5,801 bases of DNA from Legionellales bacterium UBA4722 (GCA_002404295.1 DHJK01000126.1:1-5801), one strand, 5' to 3'; counted from the first letter of the stretch, positions 1 to 5,284 are shown. The notes: a model not told the origin generated them from the sequence alone. Translations and numbers: made by a program.

Positions 1-122
1 GACACAGTTAAATGAACACTCTCCTTTTAAATCCTGTAAGTCCAATACCCCTAAGCAAAACAAGGCTGCCAATGCATAAAATTATTCAAATGTAGAAGCA
101 TTCTTCGTATCAATTTAAGGTG
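1..122. other. Left-edge region without an identified gene
   Basis: No gene could be named here. A plus-strand frame is open from position 2 to a TAA at 77-79 (25 codons, Lys/Asn rich), so the tail of a gene entering from the left and convergent with ratB is possible. In enterobacteria bamE sits in that place, but the residues do not let me recognise BamE. A 4-bp GAAG/CTTC hairpin at 95-106, just past the ratB stop, is too short to call a terminator. Confidence 0.2.
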
Positions 123-449
123 TTATTTTTTAAATCCACGCTTTTTATATTTCTTTTTAAACACCGGACGAATCACACGTTTCCTACGCGCTTCTTTAGG
201 ATCTATAATCAATGGCCTGTAAATCTCAACTCGATCATTTTGTTCTAACCTATCAGTTAATTGTTTTTGCTTACTAAATATTCCTACTTTTTGTTTATCT
301 AAATCAATCTCTGGAAAAATTTCTAAAATACCAGAACGATGGATTGCATCTTGAATAGTACAATCCTCTTCAACTTCAATTGCAATAATACGCTGCAAAT
401 CCGGAGTGGCATACGCCACTTCAACCGTTATTTTTTGATTCGATGCCAT
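123..449 (-). CDS. ratB: RatB/RnfH-family ubiquitin-like protein (UPF0125)
   Basis: Small beta-grasp (ubiquitin-like) protein of the RnfH/RatB family, cytoplasmic, encoded next to RatA in many proteobacteria. Its biochemical role is not settled; it has been described as the partner (PasI) of the RatA/PasT toxin in some strains. With the start at 449 it has 108 residues, close to the family's usual 90-110. The family pattern is visible: an N-terminal strand ITVEVAYATP (7-16), VGIFSK (55-60) and DRVEIYRPLIIDPKEARRKR (72-91), then a strongly basic tail. I chose the ATG at 449 because GGAAG precedes it at 454-458 and the conserved domain begins immediately after it; an in-frame TTG at 497 would add 16 unconserved residues inside ratA. 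The start overlaps the end of ratA by 29 bp, which implies one transcript and probably coupled translation. Confidence 0.9.
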   Translation of the reverse strand: MASNQKITVEVAYATPDLQRIIAIEVEEDCTIQDAIHRSGILEIFPEIDLDKQKVGIFSKQKQLTDRLEQNDRVEIYRPLIIDPKEARRKRVIRPVFKKKYKKRGFKK

Positions 450-873
450 ACACTTCCGCCGCACGTTTACAAAAAAGATCAACCAATGAATTTGCAATAT
501 GATTAAAAATCGGTTGAAATAATCGATCGAGAAAACCGCCCGCTAAGTCAAATTCTAATTCTAAGTCGACTTTACATCCCTGCTCACCTTGAGCTATAAA
601 CACCCACCGACCTTCTAAGTGACGAAAGGGCCCATGGACTAATGTTATTTCAATGCGCTCAAAGGGATGCAAATGATTGCGAGTACCAAAACTTTTATGA
701 ATACCTGACCAAGCAATATCCAAGGTCGCCTCTATTTCTTTATCATCACGGTGCAATACTGTACTTCTTGAACACCAAGGCAAAAAACGTGGGTAATCTT
801 CAATATTATTGACTAGCTCAAACATTTGTCGAGGTGAGTATATTACTGCCGCACTGCGTTTTATGACATTCAT
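421..873 (-). CDS. ratA: RatA/PasT, START-like (COQ10 family) protein
   Basis: 150-residue member of the polyketide cyclase/START (COQ10-like) superfamily. In E. coli RatA is reported to bind the 50S subunit and block 70S association; relatives assist ubiquinone function, so the physiological role is debated. Family marks are YSPRQMFELVNNIEDYPRFL (12-31), the PWC motif (32-34), GPFRHLEGRW (81-90) and the C-terminal helix FNHIANSLVDLFCKRA (123-138). The length is normal and there is no frameshift. The ATG at 873 fits the family N-terminus. Its ribosome binding site is weak (GAG about 12 nt upstream). A TATAAT box at 909-914 on the minus strand puts the likely transcript start near 902. It is divergent from smpB and overlaps ratB, the arrangement found in E. 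coli and relatives. Confidence 0.92.
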   Translation of the reverse strand: MNVIKRSAAVIYSPRQMFELVNNIEDYPRFLPWCSRSTVLHRDDKEIEATLDIAWSGIHKSFGTRNHLHPFERIEITLVHGPFRHLEGRWVFIAQGEQGCKVDLELEFDLAGGFLDRLFQPIFNHIANSLVDLFCKRAAEVYGIESKNNG

Positions 874-908
874 CGCTAAATTTACTCTATTAATTTTAAC
901 CAGACGCT

Positions 909-935
909 ATTATACTGCCTTGCCATGAATGACAA
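909..935 (-). promoter_or_regulatory. Putative ratA-ratB promoter
   Basis: On the minus strand a perfect TATAAT (909-914) lies 15 bp from TTGTCA (930-935), a 5/6 match to the sigma-70 -35 box. The spacer is short, so the -10 box is the stronger evidence. The -35 box lies inside the first codons of smpB. The predicted start near 902 leaves a leader of about 30 nt. Confidence 0.5.
911..916 (+). promoter_or_regulatory. Putative smpB -10 box, almost at the start codon
   Basis: TATACT at 911-916 ends 8 bp before the smpB ATG, and it overlaps the ratA TATAAT on the other strand. If used, transcription would begin at about 922-925, giving a leaderless or nearly leaderless smpB mRNA. No convincing -35 box is present at normal spacing, so a promoter further upstream remains possible. 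Confidence 0.3.
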
Positions 936-1401
936 ACAAAAATTTGATACAACTATCGCTGTAAACCGCAAAGCCCATCATGAATTTTCTATGGAAGATC
1001 ATTATGAGGCTGGGCTCGTTCTACACGGGTGGGAAATAAAGAGTCTGCGTGCCGGACGGGTTCAACTCGACCAAAGTTATGTCATGGTGAAGGGTGGCGA
1101 GGCCTGGCTGTTTGGTGCATCCATCACCCCGCTTTTAACTGCCTCAACGCATGTTAATCCAGACCCGCAGCGTACCCGTAAACTGCTTTTACATAAAAGT
1201 GAGCTGGATAAGCTGATTGGCAATGTAGAACGCAAAGGATACACCTTAATCCCGCTGAAACTTTACTGGAAAAATAACCGCGTTAAGCTAGATATTGCTC
1301 TAGCAAAAGGCAAACAAAAGCAGGATAAGCGAGCAGCTGAAAAAGATCGTGATTGGGCTCGCGAGAAACAAAGAGTGATGAAAAAAAGCAGAATTAGCTA
1401 A
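925..1401 (+). CDS. smpB: SsrA-binding protein SmpB
   Basis: SmpB binds the tRNA-like domain of tmRNA, mimics the missing anticodon arm and delivers alanyl-tmRNA to stalled ribosomes, starting trans-translation. At 158 residues it has the usual length. Conserved blocks are IAVNRKAHHEF (11-21), GWEIKSLRAG (35-44), the NPDPQRTRKLLLHK region (78-91), GYTLIPLKLYW (105-115) and KLDIALAKGKQKQDKR (121-136). The basic C-terminal tail, which lies in the empty mRNA channel, is complete to the end (DWAREKQRVMKKSRIS). The ATG at 925 matches the family N-terminus, and the next Met (residue 23) would remove conserved sequence. No Shine-Dalgarno sequence precedes it. Its RNA partner ssrA begins 46 bp downstream, a common pairing. 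Confidence 0.97.
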   Translation: MNDKQKFDTTIAVNRKAHHEFSMEDHYEAGLVLHGWEIKSLRAGRVQLDQSYVMVKGGEAWLFGASITPLLTASTHVNPDPQRTRKLLLHKSELDKLIGNVERKGYTLIPLKLYWKNNRVKLDIALAKGKQKQDKRAAEKDRDWAREKQRVMKKSRIS

Positions 1402-1421
1402 TATTTTTCCAATTCTTAGTG

Positions 1422-1427
1422 TATAAT
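1422..1427 (+). promoter_or_regulatory. ssrA -10 promoter box
   Basis: A perfect TATAAT lies between the smpB stop and ssrA, 20 bp upstream of the mature tmRNA 5' end. Transcription would begin near 1434, leaving a short precursor leader for RNase P to remove. The -35 region (about 1399-1404, over the smpB stop codon) is not recognisable, so only the -10 box is annotated. Confidence 0.6.
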
Positions 1428-1540
1428 GTTAATGTTAAATCTCTTATGGGGGCGACCCGGTTTCGACGTGGGTTGCGAAGCCCTAGGGGCATGCCGAGGA
1501 TGTGACTAACCTCGTAAAAAATGTTACAAAACAAATAGTT

Positions 1541-1636
1541 GTCAAAAACAACGAAACTGCTCGTCGTGATATCAATGCTTCCAACGACTTATTTTATAAT
1601 GAGTCCGCAGAAGTGGTATCCAAAGTCGCTTAATAA
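1541..1636 (+). other. tmRNA tag-peptide reading frame (30 codons)
   Basis: After the conserved AAATAGTT the frame starts at GTC (1541-1543) and stays open for 30 codons to a double stop TAATAA (1631-1636). The tag begins VKNNETARRD, continues INASNDLFYN and ends ESAEVVSKVA. The frame is anchored at both ends: the upstream ATAGT element matches E. coli, and GCT-TAA-TAA is identical to the end of the E. coli tag frame. Shifting the resume codon by one triplet to AAA would keep the same frame. The E. coli tag has 10 encoded residues and ends YALAA; here the end is SKVA. Confidence 0.8.
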
Positions 1637-1854
1637 CCGACCGAGCACTTCTCACCGACCGTGCTTGTACGGACGGGGTTAACGCAAGTTAACCAGAGGA
1701 GTCATACTTTACAAGCTCGCAGCAAAATCCGCCCGAGATGCGCTGCTAAAATTTATAGGGCTCGCGACTTAGCCACCCTGCCCGTCGGGTGATGAGCCGC
1801 TAAAACTAATGACAAGGCTACGCATGTAGAACCAAAGGTAGAGAGCTTGCGGAC

Positions 1855-1882
1855 GCGGGTTCAATTCCCGCCGCCTCCACCA
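1855..1882 (+). other. Probable attachment-site half in the 3' end of ssrA
   Basis: Site-specific integrases often use the T arm and CCA end of tmRNA genes as attB. Sequence of mobile-element origin begins within about 40 bp of the CCA here, which is what an integrated and later eroded element leaves behind. No integrase gene and no second copy of the ssrA end are present in the window, so exact att borders cannot be drawn. Confidence 0.4.
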
Positions 1883-1883
1883 A

Positions 1884-2357
1884 ATTGACTTCCTAGAACA
1901 TCCGAAAACATCTAAAAGGCAAGGAACGCCGACCACGTTCCCAGCTGAGGATGAGGAATGCCGTAAACTACTCCTAGCAGAGTTATTGCGCGCACCAGCA
2001 GTGATTGAATTTGACAACTTAACAAGCGACATTGTACCACATAAAAGCTTATGCAGCGCTCTAACTGCAGAGTTTATAACTGGACGAATACTGGGATTAT
2101 CCAAAACAGCAACGGTAAGTACCCGAGCACTATTTTTATCTAGCGGTAATAATGTTACGCCGATAAAAGATATGACGCGGCGATGCATTACCATCAACTT
2201 TAATCCTGAAGTTGAAATTCCAGCAGCTCGCAAAGTAACTGCTGAAATTAATTGCGTCAGATTGACCTATCGTCATCAATCTAAGAATGACTACTGGATC
2301 AATAGGGATTATACCATTTCAATAAACTGGACATTGATTCGGAATTGGCATGTTTAA
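1884..2357 (+). pseudogene. Remnant of a mobile-element primase/helicase (AAA+ ATPase) gene
   Basis: This is a fragment truncated at both ends. The frame is open from the end of ssrA to a TAA at 2355-2357, with no credible start or ribosome binding site; an internal TTG at 1986 is not a true start. From about 1920 to 2231 the translation (GTPTTFPAEDEECRKLLLAE, then RAPAVIEFDNLTSD, PHKSLCSALT, ITGRILGLSKTATVSTRALF and LSSGNN) closely resembles, from memory, the C-terminal ATPase part of primase/helicase-type proteins carried by integrative elements and genomic islands. A Walker B-like VIEFDN (2001-2018), sensor-1-like SSGNN (2139-2153) and a TRR arginine pair (2175-2183) are kept, while Walker A and the primase domain are missing. 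After PAAR (about 2231) the similarity stops and an unrelated-looking 41-residue tail follows. It is almost certainly non-functional and marks an island once inserted at ssrA. Confidence 0.65.
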
Positions 2358-2400
2358 TTTATACTAGCTGAACCGGAGAAGAACAAAAAATATTTTCCGA

Positions 2401-3603
2401 TTATGGGTTATTTTTCATTGTTGACTCAATAAAGTTAAGCAAGTCTTTATTTGTTAAATTCGCAAAAATTCCAGGTTCGTCATTAATATATCTTTTATCA
2501 AAGGTCGTATTTGATAAATAAAGTCCCCAAGAACATACACCGATTTGTATATAGCTTCCATTGACCATCAACAACAAAGGCCCTCCGCTATCACCAGGTA
2601 ATCCTCTTTTACCATCAGGTGAGGTTGCACCAAGCATTGTTTCTGGCTTAAAATCAGTAGGGTCAGAGTCTGGATGAGGAGGGTCTAGTTGAAGATAGTT
2701 CTCAAGTAAGTTTTTTACATCTTCATCATTGCGAATAATCTCATCACCGTAATGCAGAGAATCACTATGGGTAAATCTTATATTATAATTGTCCGCATTC
2801 AAAGGAGGTGTTTCTCTATCTATAGCTCCATACCCTACTTGAATAGCTGATAAGTTATTTGTTTTTATTGATGTGAAATCATCCGACAATTGAGGTAAAG
2901 AAACAGGTTGGATATTGGTAGGCTTAGTAAGTTCCAATAGAGCCACATCATGTTGAATATAAGTGACTACATCATTATTGAATATATAAATATTCTTAAC
3001 ATCGATTATCTTATTTTTGTCCACGCTTGACTCTGTACCTGCATGATGACCTATGCCTATCTGCACTGCAACATGGCTTTTGATTTTATTATAAGTAAGT
3101 GTATGTCCTGCTTTTAATATTTCAAAAATTTTTTCACCAGTAGGAATATGCACGGTCTGTTTATTCTTCCATTCCAGCGGTATATTGAAATTATTTAATT
3201 CTGTTAATTGCCATTTTCCTTCCTTAAAACCCCAAAGACTATAAGTGCTATCCTTTTTAGTGATCAAAATGGGCCGCCTTTTATTTTTTTCTTGCAGGGT
3301 AAGAAAATTTTCTTCAGACATCAGTTGGAGCTCATACCCATCAGAATAAGCATCCATCACACAATGCGCAGCGGTAAGCACCCAACGCGAACCAATGATT
3401 GTGCCGGTGCAACTTGCAACACTTGTATACAAATATTTTTTATCGGCTTGTTTCGTATAAATTGCTACGACGAAAGGAAATCGAGAGTCGCTCGTGACAG
3501 TATCACCTTTATAGATGGCATTTAAAGTAGTTAAAGGAGTAGTGGCTGCAAAAACTGTAATAGGAAACCACATAAATAGAAAAATTATTATTCTTTTAAG
3601 CAT
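2401..3603 (-). CDS. Secreted chymotrypsin-like (S1 family) serine protease
   Basis: 400-residue protein with a signal peptide (MLKRIIIFLFMWFPITVFA, probable cleavage after residue 19) and an S1 trypsin-like domain. The catalytic triad is intact: His80 in LTAAHC, Asp219 in HDVALLEL and Ser339 in GDSGGPL. Cys65 and Cys81 fit the usual disulfide beside the histidine; SWG (358-360) is the substrate-binding strand. Oddities are about 138 residues between His and Asp where chymotrypsin has about 45, and no Cys before GDSGGP, which leaves Cys357 apparently unpaired. By simple counting an Arg occupies the S1-pocket position 189, so trypsin-like specificity is not supported. The ATG at 3603 is preceded by GAGGG (3608-3612). 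An in-frame TTG at 3645 lies next to the predicted -10 box and would precede transcription. The protein is probably released to the periplasm or outside; its substrate is unknown. It is divergent from the LysR gene. Confidence 0.88.
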   Translation of the reverse strand: MLKRIIIFLFMWFPITVFAATTPLTTLNAIYKGDTVTSDSRFPFVVAIYTKQADKKYLYTSVASCTGTIIGSRWVLTAAHCVMDAYSDGYELQLMSEENFLTLQEKNKRRPILITKKDSTYSLWGFKEGKWQLTELNNFNIPLEWKNKQTVHIPTGEKIFEILKAGHTLTYNKIKSHVAVQIGIGHHAGTESSVDKNKIIDVKNIYIFNNDVVTYIQHDVALLELTKPTNIQPVSLPQLSDDFTSIKTNNLSAIQVGYGAIDRETPPLNADNYNIRFTHSDSLHYGDEIIRNDEDVKNLLENYLQLDPPHPDSDPTDFKPETMLGATSPDGKRGLPGDSGGPLLLMVNGSYIQIGVCSWGLYLSNTTFDKRYINDEPGIFANLTNKDLLNFIESTMKNNP

Positions 3604-3647
3604 GTTACCCTCGTTTTTTTTATAAAAGCGTTTGAAATAAGTCAATT

Positions 3648-3653
3648 ATTATA
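3648..3653 (-). promoter_or_regulatory. Putative -10 box of the serine protease gene
   Basis: TATAAT on the minus strand, 45 bp upstream of the chosen ATG. The predicted transcript start near 3641 gives a leader of about 37 nt containing the GAGGG ribosome binding site. The -35 region (T-rich, around 3670-3676) is a poor match, which would suit a gene needing an activator. Confidence 0.45.
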
Positions 3654-3656
3654 CAA

Positions 3657-3777
3657 CAGCCCTGCATAAAAAACTATCTATATTCAGGGTTAAAGTACAT
3701 AAGCGGGTCGAATAAGGCGTATCTTAACCGAAATGCAGGGTTTTGATCGAGTGAAAAAGCCTATTTATCAAGGGCTG
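3657..3777. repeat. Overlapping inverted repeats in the protease-LysR spacer
   Basis: CAGCCCTGCAT (3657-3667) contains the complements of two downstream words: ATGCAGGG (3733-3740) pairs with its right part and AGGGCTG (3771-3777) with its left part. The two pairings share CCCT and exclude each other. Both arms lie between the two predicted divergent promoters, so they are more likely DNA-level sites than transcript structure, if they matter at all. The rest of the 298-bp spacer holds the two promoters and no gene. Confidence 0.25.
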
Positions 3778-3787
3778 AATAGAAAGC

Positions 3788-3799
3788 ATTTGTGAAATT
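3788..3799 (+). promoter_or_regulatory. Candidate LysR operator (dyad ATTT-GTG-AAAT), copy 1
   Basis: ATTTGTGAAATT contains the dyad ATTT-N3-AAAT. Its centre is about 64 bp upstream of the predicted transcript start of the LysR gene (near 3857). LysR-type regulators typically place their primary binding site near -65. The same 12 bases recur at 5273-5284. The assignment rests on position and symmetry only. Confidence 0.3.
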
Positions 3800-3822
3800 A
3801 AAATAGTCAATTTAATGCAATC

Positions 3823-3850
3823 TTGACATTTTGCAGTCTGTTGATATAAT
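3823..3850 (+). promoter_or_regulatory. Consensus sigma-70 promoter of the LysR gene
   Basis: TTGACA (3823-3828), a 16-bp spacer and TATAAT (3845-3850): both hexamers are perfect. The bases before the -10 box (TGA) also form an extended -10 (TG-N-TATAAT). Transcription would start near 3857, giving a leader of about 45 nt. Confidence 0.85.
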
Positions 3851-3901
3851 TTGCTCACCTATTTCTAAAATTGATTTATATCTATAGAACTCATTTACTA
3901 T

Positions 3902-4810
3902 ATGAATATGTCTCGCATTAACCTAAATCTCTTGGTGGCCTTAGAGGCTTTATTAGAGGAAAAGAGTGTCACGAAAGCGGGTAAAAAATTATTTATTACC
4001 CAAGCAGCGACGAGCAATGTATTAAAGCAATTGCGTGTGCTATTTCAAGATCCATTGCTTGAGCAAAAAGGTAGGGAGATGATATTAACGGCGCGTGCAA
4101 AGATGTTGCATCCAATAATCAAAGTCTGGCTATCACAAACGAATAACATTTTTAACCCCGATCTATTTGATCCAGCAACTAGTCAGCGGCGATTTACTGT
4201 CGCTATTGATGAATGTACCGACTTTTTCTTAGTACCGAAACTCTATAAATATATTGAAACACATGCTCCGCATATTGAGATATGTCTTAAGCATATTTTA
4301 ACAGTGAATGAAAAAATGGTTTTAGAATCAAGTGATGTTGATTTGGCCATTTGTTCGTTACCACAATATCAATATAATGAATTAAAAGATATTTCCTATG
4401 AACTGTTATTTAGCGAAAAGATGGTTTGTCTTGGAAGATATAATCATCCCCTATTTAAAAATTCACTGACATTAAAAAAATATCTATCAGCAAAACATAT
4501 TACATTAGTACCCAAAAATCATAATATGCCGCATTTTGTTGATTATGTGCTGCAAAATTTAGGATATCAACGTAAAATTGCATTACGAACAACGAATCTT
4601 GTTCCTGCATTATATACTATTATAAACAGTGATCTCATCGCTACCTTACCTGAAAATTTGGCAAAGGAAGCAGCGCATTTATTTCATGCAGAAATCAAAC
4701 CCTGTCCATTTGAAATCCCTGATGCCTTATATGTGCAGATATGGCATTCATGGACTGAATTGGATAGTGGTTGTCAATGGCTTAGAAAAACAGTGAAAAA
4801 TCTGATGTAA
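3902..4810 (+). CDS. LysR-type transcriptional regulator (NodD/LinR-like)
   Basis: 302-residue DNA-binding regulator of normal family length. The winged helix-turn-helix is at the N-terminus: LNLLVALEALLEEKSVTKAG (8-27), the recognition helix ITQAATSNVLKQLR (32-45) and the wing FQDPLLEQKGREMILTARA (48-66), the wording typical of the NodD/LinR/SyrM branch. Residues from about 90 form the periplasmic-binding-protein-like effector domain, ending in the usual LWH-like element (IWHSWTELDSGCQWLRK). The effector is not predictable. The ATG at 3902 gives the expected N-terminus; ATG at 3908 is an alternative, and neither has a clear Shine-Dalgarno sequence. It is divergent from the protease and convergent with the small exported protein, so either may be its target. 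A dyad near -64 suggests autoregulation. Confidence 0.93.
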   Translation: MNMSRINLNLLVALEALLEEKSVTKAGKKLFITQAATSNVLKQLRVLFQDPLLEQKGREMILTARAKMLHPIIKVWLSQTNNIFNPDLFDPATSQRRFTVAIDECTDFFLVPKLYKYIETHAPHIEICLKHILTVNEKMVLESSDVDLAICSLPQYQYNELKDISYELLFSEKMVCLGRYNHPLFKNSLTLKKYLSAKHITLVPKNHNMPHFVDYVLQNLGYQRKIALRTTNLVPALYTIINSDLIATLPENLAKEAAHLFHAEIKPCPFEIPDALYVQIWHSWTELDSGCQWLRKTVKNLM

Positions 4811-4812
4811 GA

Positions 4813-4842
4813 AATGAGTGGCCAACAATCTGCCCACTCATT
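4813..4842. terminator. Hairpin between convergent genes, possible bidirectional terminator
   Basis: AATGAGTGG (4813-4821) pairs perfectly with CCACTCATT (4834-4842) around a 12-nt loop. It starts 3 bp after the LysR stop and ends 12 bp before the stop of the convergent gene. T-runs after either arm are short (TTATT on plus, TTTCTT on minus). Its position between convergent stops supports a terminator role more than its sequence does. Confidence 0.55.
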
Positions 4843-4853
4843 ATTAGCGTTGT

Positions 4854-5216
4854 TTAACCTACTAAATACCTACACGTGACATCAGCAGCAGTAGAATTTT
4901 CATTGGTAATTATTATTTTTCCACTTGTATAAGCACGATGATTTTCGTTCAGAAAAATACTTATAGGTAAATTACCGTTAATTTTAAATGATTCGTCATT
5001 TCTCCACATCTGCGCATCCATTCTGGCTCCTGCTGTCTCACTTTTGCATTCAATGCCTTGATGTTCAGAGTCTAAATGATATTCTACTCCAATACTGCTA
5101 AATGCTGGAAGACTAACATATTGCATTTCTTCTACCGTGGAAAATTGATAGGCTGAAGCAAAAGAAAGCGAGGTAAAAATTAAGGGTAACATAGCAATAT
5201 ATTTTATATGTTTCAT
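4854..5216 (-). CDS. Small exported protein of unknown function
   Basis: I do not recognise this 120-residue protein. It starts with a clear signal peptide: MKHIKY, a hydrophobic core IAMLPLIFTSLSF and the cleavage motif ASA before residue 23. The mature part is about 98 residues, with alternating polar and hydrophobic stretches suggesting beta strands, no further membrane segment, and two cysteines (57 and 115) that could form a disulfide in the periplasm. There is no lipobox. The ATG at 5216 is preceded by AGAGGA (5221-5226), a good ribosome binding site, and a promoter is visible at 5253-5281. The upstream gene is an outer-membrane protein whose signal peptide shares LPLIFTSL with this one. 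It is convergent with the LysR gene. Confidence 0.8.
   Translation of the reverse strand: MKHIKYIAMLPLIFTSLSFASAYQFSTVEEMQYVSLPAFSSIGVEYHLDSEHQGIECKSETAGARMDAQMWRNDESFKINGNLPISIFLNENHRAYTSGKIIITNENSTAADVTCRYLVG
5166..5192 (-). repeat. Signal-peptide repeat, copy 1
   Basis: This stretch matches 5775-5801 in 23 of 27 bases without gaps. It encodes LPLIFTSL of the small exported protein in the same reading frame as the other copy. Similarity fades a few bases past its left end. Confidence 0.75.
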
Positions 5217-5252
5217 AATATCCTCTATTTTAAAGTGAAAAACTCAAACAAC

Positions 5253-5281
5253 AGAATAGATCCATCCGAACTATTTGTGAA
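5253..5281 (-). promoter_or_regulatory. Putative promoter of the small exported protein gene
   Basis: On the minus strand TTCACA (5276-5281, 5/6 match to the -35 consensus) is followed after 17 bp by TATTCT (5253-5258, 4/6 match to the -10). Transcription would start near 5246, about 30 nt before the ATG. The gene can therefore be expressed apart from the upstream outer-membrane protein gene. Confidence 0.5.
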
Positions 5282-5284
5282 ATT
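5273..5284 (+). promoter_or_regulatory. Candidate LysR operator, copy 2
   Basis: Exact second copy of ATTTGTGAAATT (first at 3788-3799). It covers the -35 box of the small exported protein's promoter, a position where a bound regulator would more likely repress or re-position polymerase than activate from upstream. Chance recurrence in AT-rich DNA cannot be excluded. Confidence 0.3.

Larger units (their letters stand above)
1448..1882 (+). ncRNA. ssrA: Transfer-messenger RNA (tmRNA, SsrA)
   Basis: tmRNA rescues stalled ribosomes and adds a degradation tag to the unfinished protein, together with SmpB. The one-piece form is complete. The acceptor stem GGGGGCG (1448-1454) pairs with CGCCTCC (1872-1878, one G-U pair). 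It is followed by discriminator A and an encoded CCA (1880-1882). The T arm is GCGGG-TTCAATT-CCCGC (1855-1871). Conserved internal pieces include TTTCGACGTGGGTTGCGAA, GCATGCCGAGG and CCTCGTAAAAAA; CGAGG (1495-1499) and CCTCG (1510-1514) can form pseudoknot 1. Downstream of the tag are a hairpin with GCAA loop (1677-1694) and an H-type pseudoknot (GCAGC 1719-1723 with GCTGC 1742-1746; GCCC 1731-1734 with GGGC 1758-1761). At about 435 nt it is clearly longer than the 363 nt of E. coli, partly because of its long tag frame. No terminator follows. Confidence 0.96.

Noticed and set aside
450..497. Longer ratB from a TTG at 497
   Set aside because: It would add 16 unconserved residues within ratA; the ATG at 449 has a good ribosome binding site and begins right at the conserved domain.
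1855..1882. Independent tRNA gene ending in CCA
   Set aside because: The T arm and CCA belong to the tRNA-like domain of tmRNA; the partner acceptor strand is at 1448-1454.
1769..2233. 154-codon minus-strand reading frame across the tmRNA 3' end
   Set aside because: It is antisense to tmRNA and to the primase remnant. Its WWRRRELNPRP stretch is the well-known artefact of translating the antisense of a tRNA or tmRNA T arm.
2376..2400. CGGAGAA/TTTTCCG pairing as a terminator between the remnant and the protease
   Set aside because: It is imperfect, has a long AT loop and lacks a T-tract in either direction.
3208..3525. 105-codon plus-strand reading frame
   Set aside because: It lies entirely opposite the protease coding sequence, has no ribosome binding site and shows no family features.
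3604..3645. Longer protease from a TTG at 3645
   Set aside because: It lies beside the predicted -10 box and upstream of the likely transcript start. The ATG at 3603 has a GAGGG site and opens directly into the signal peptide.
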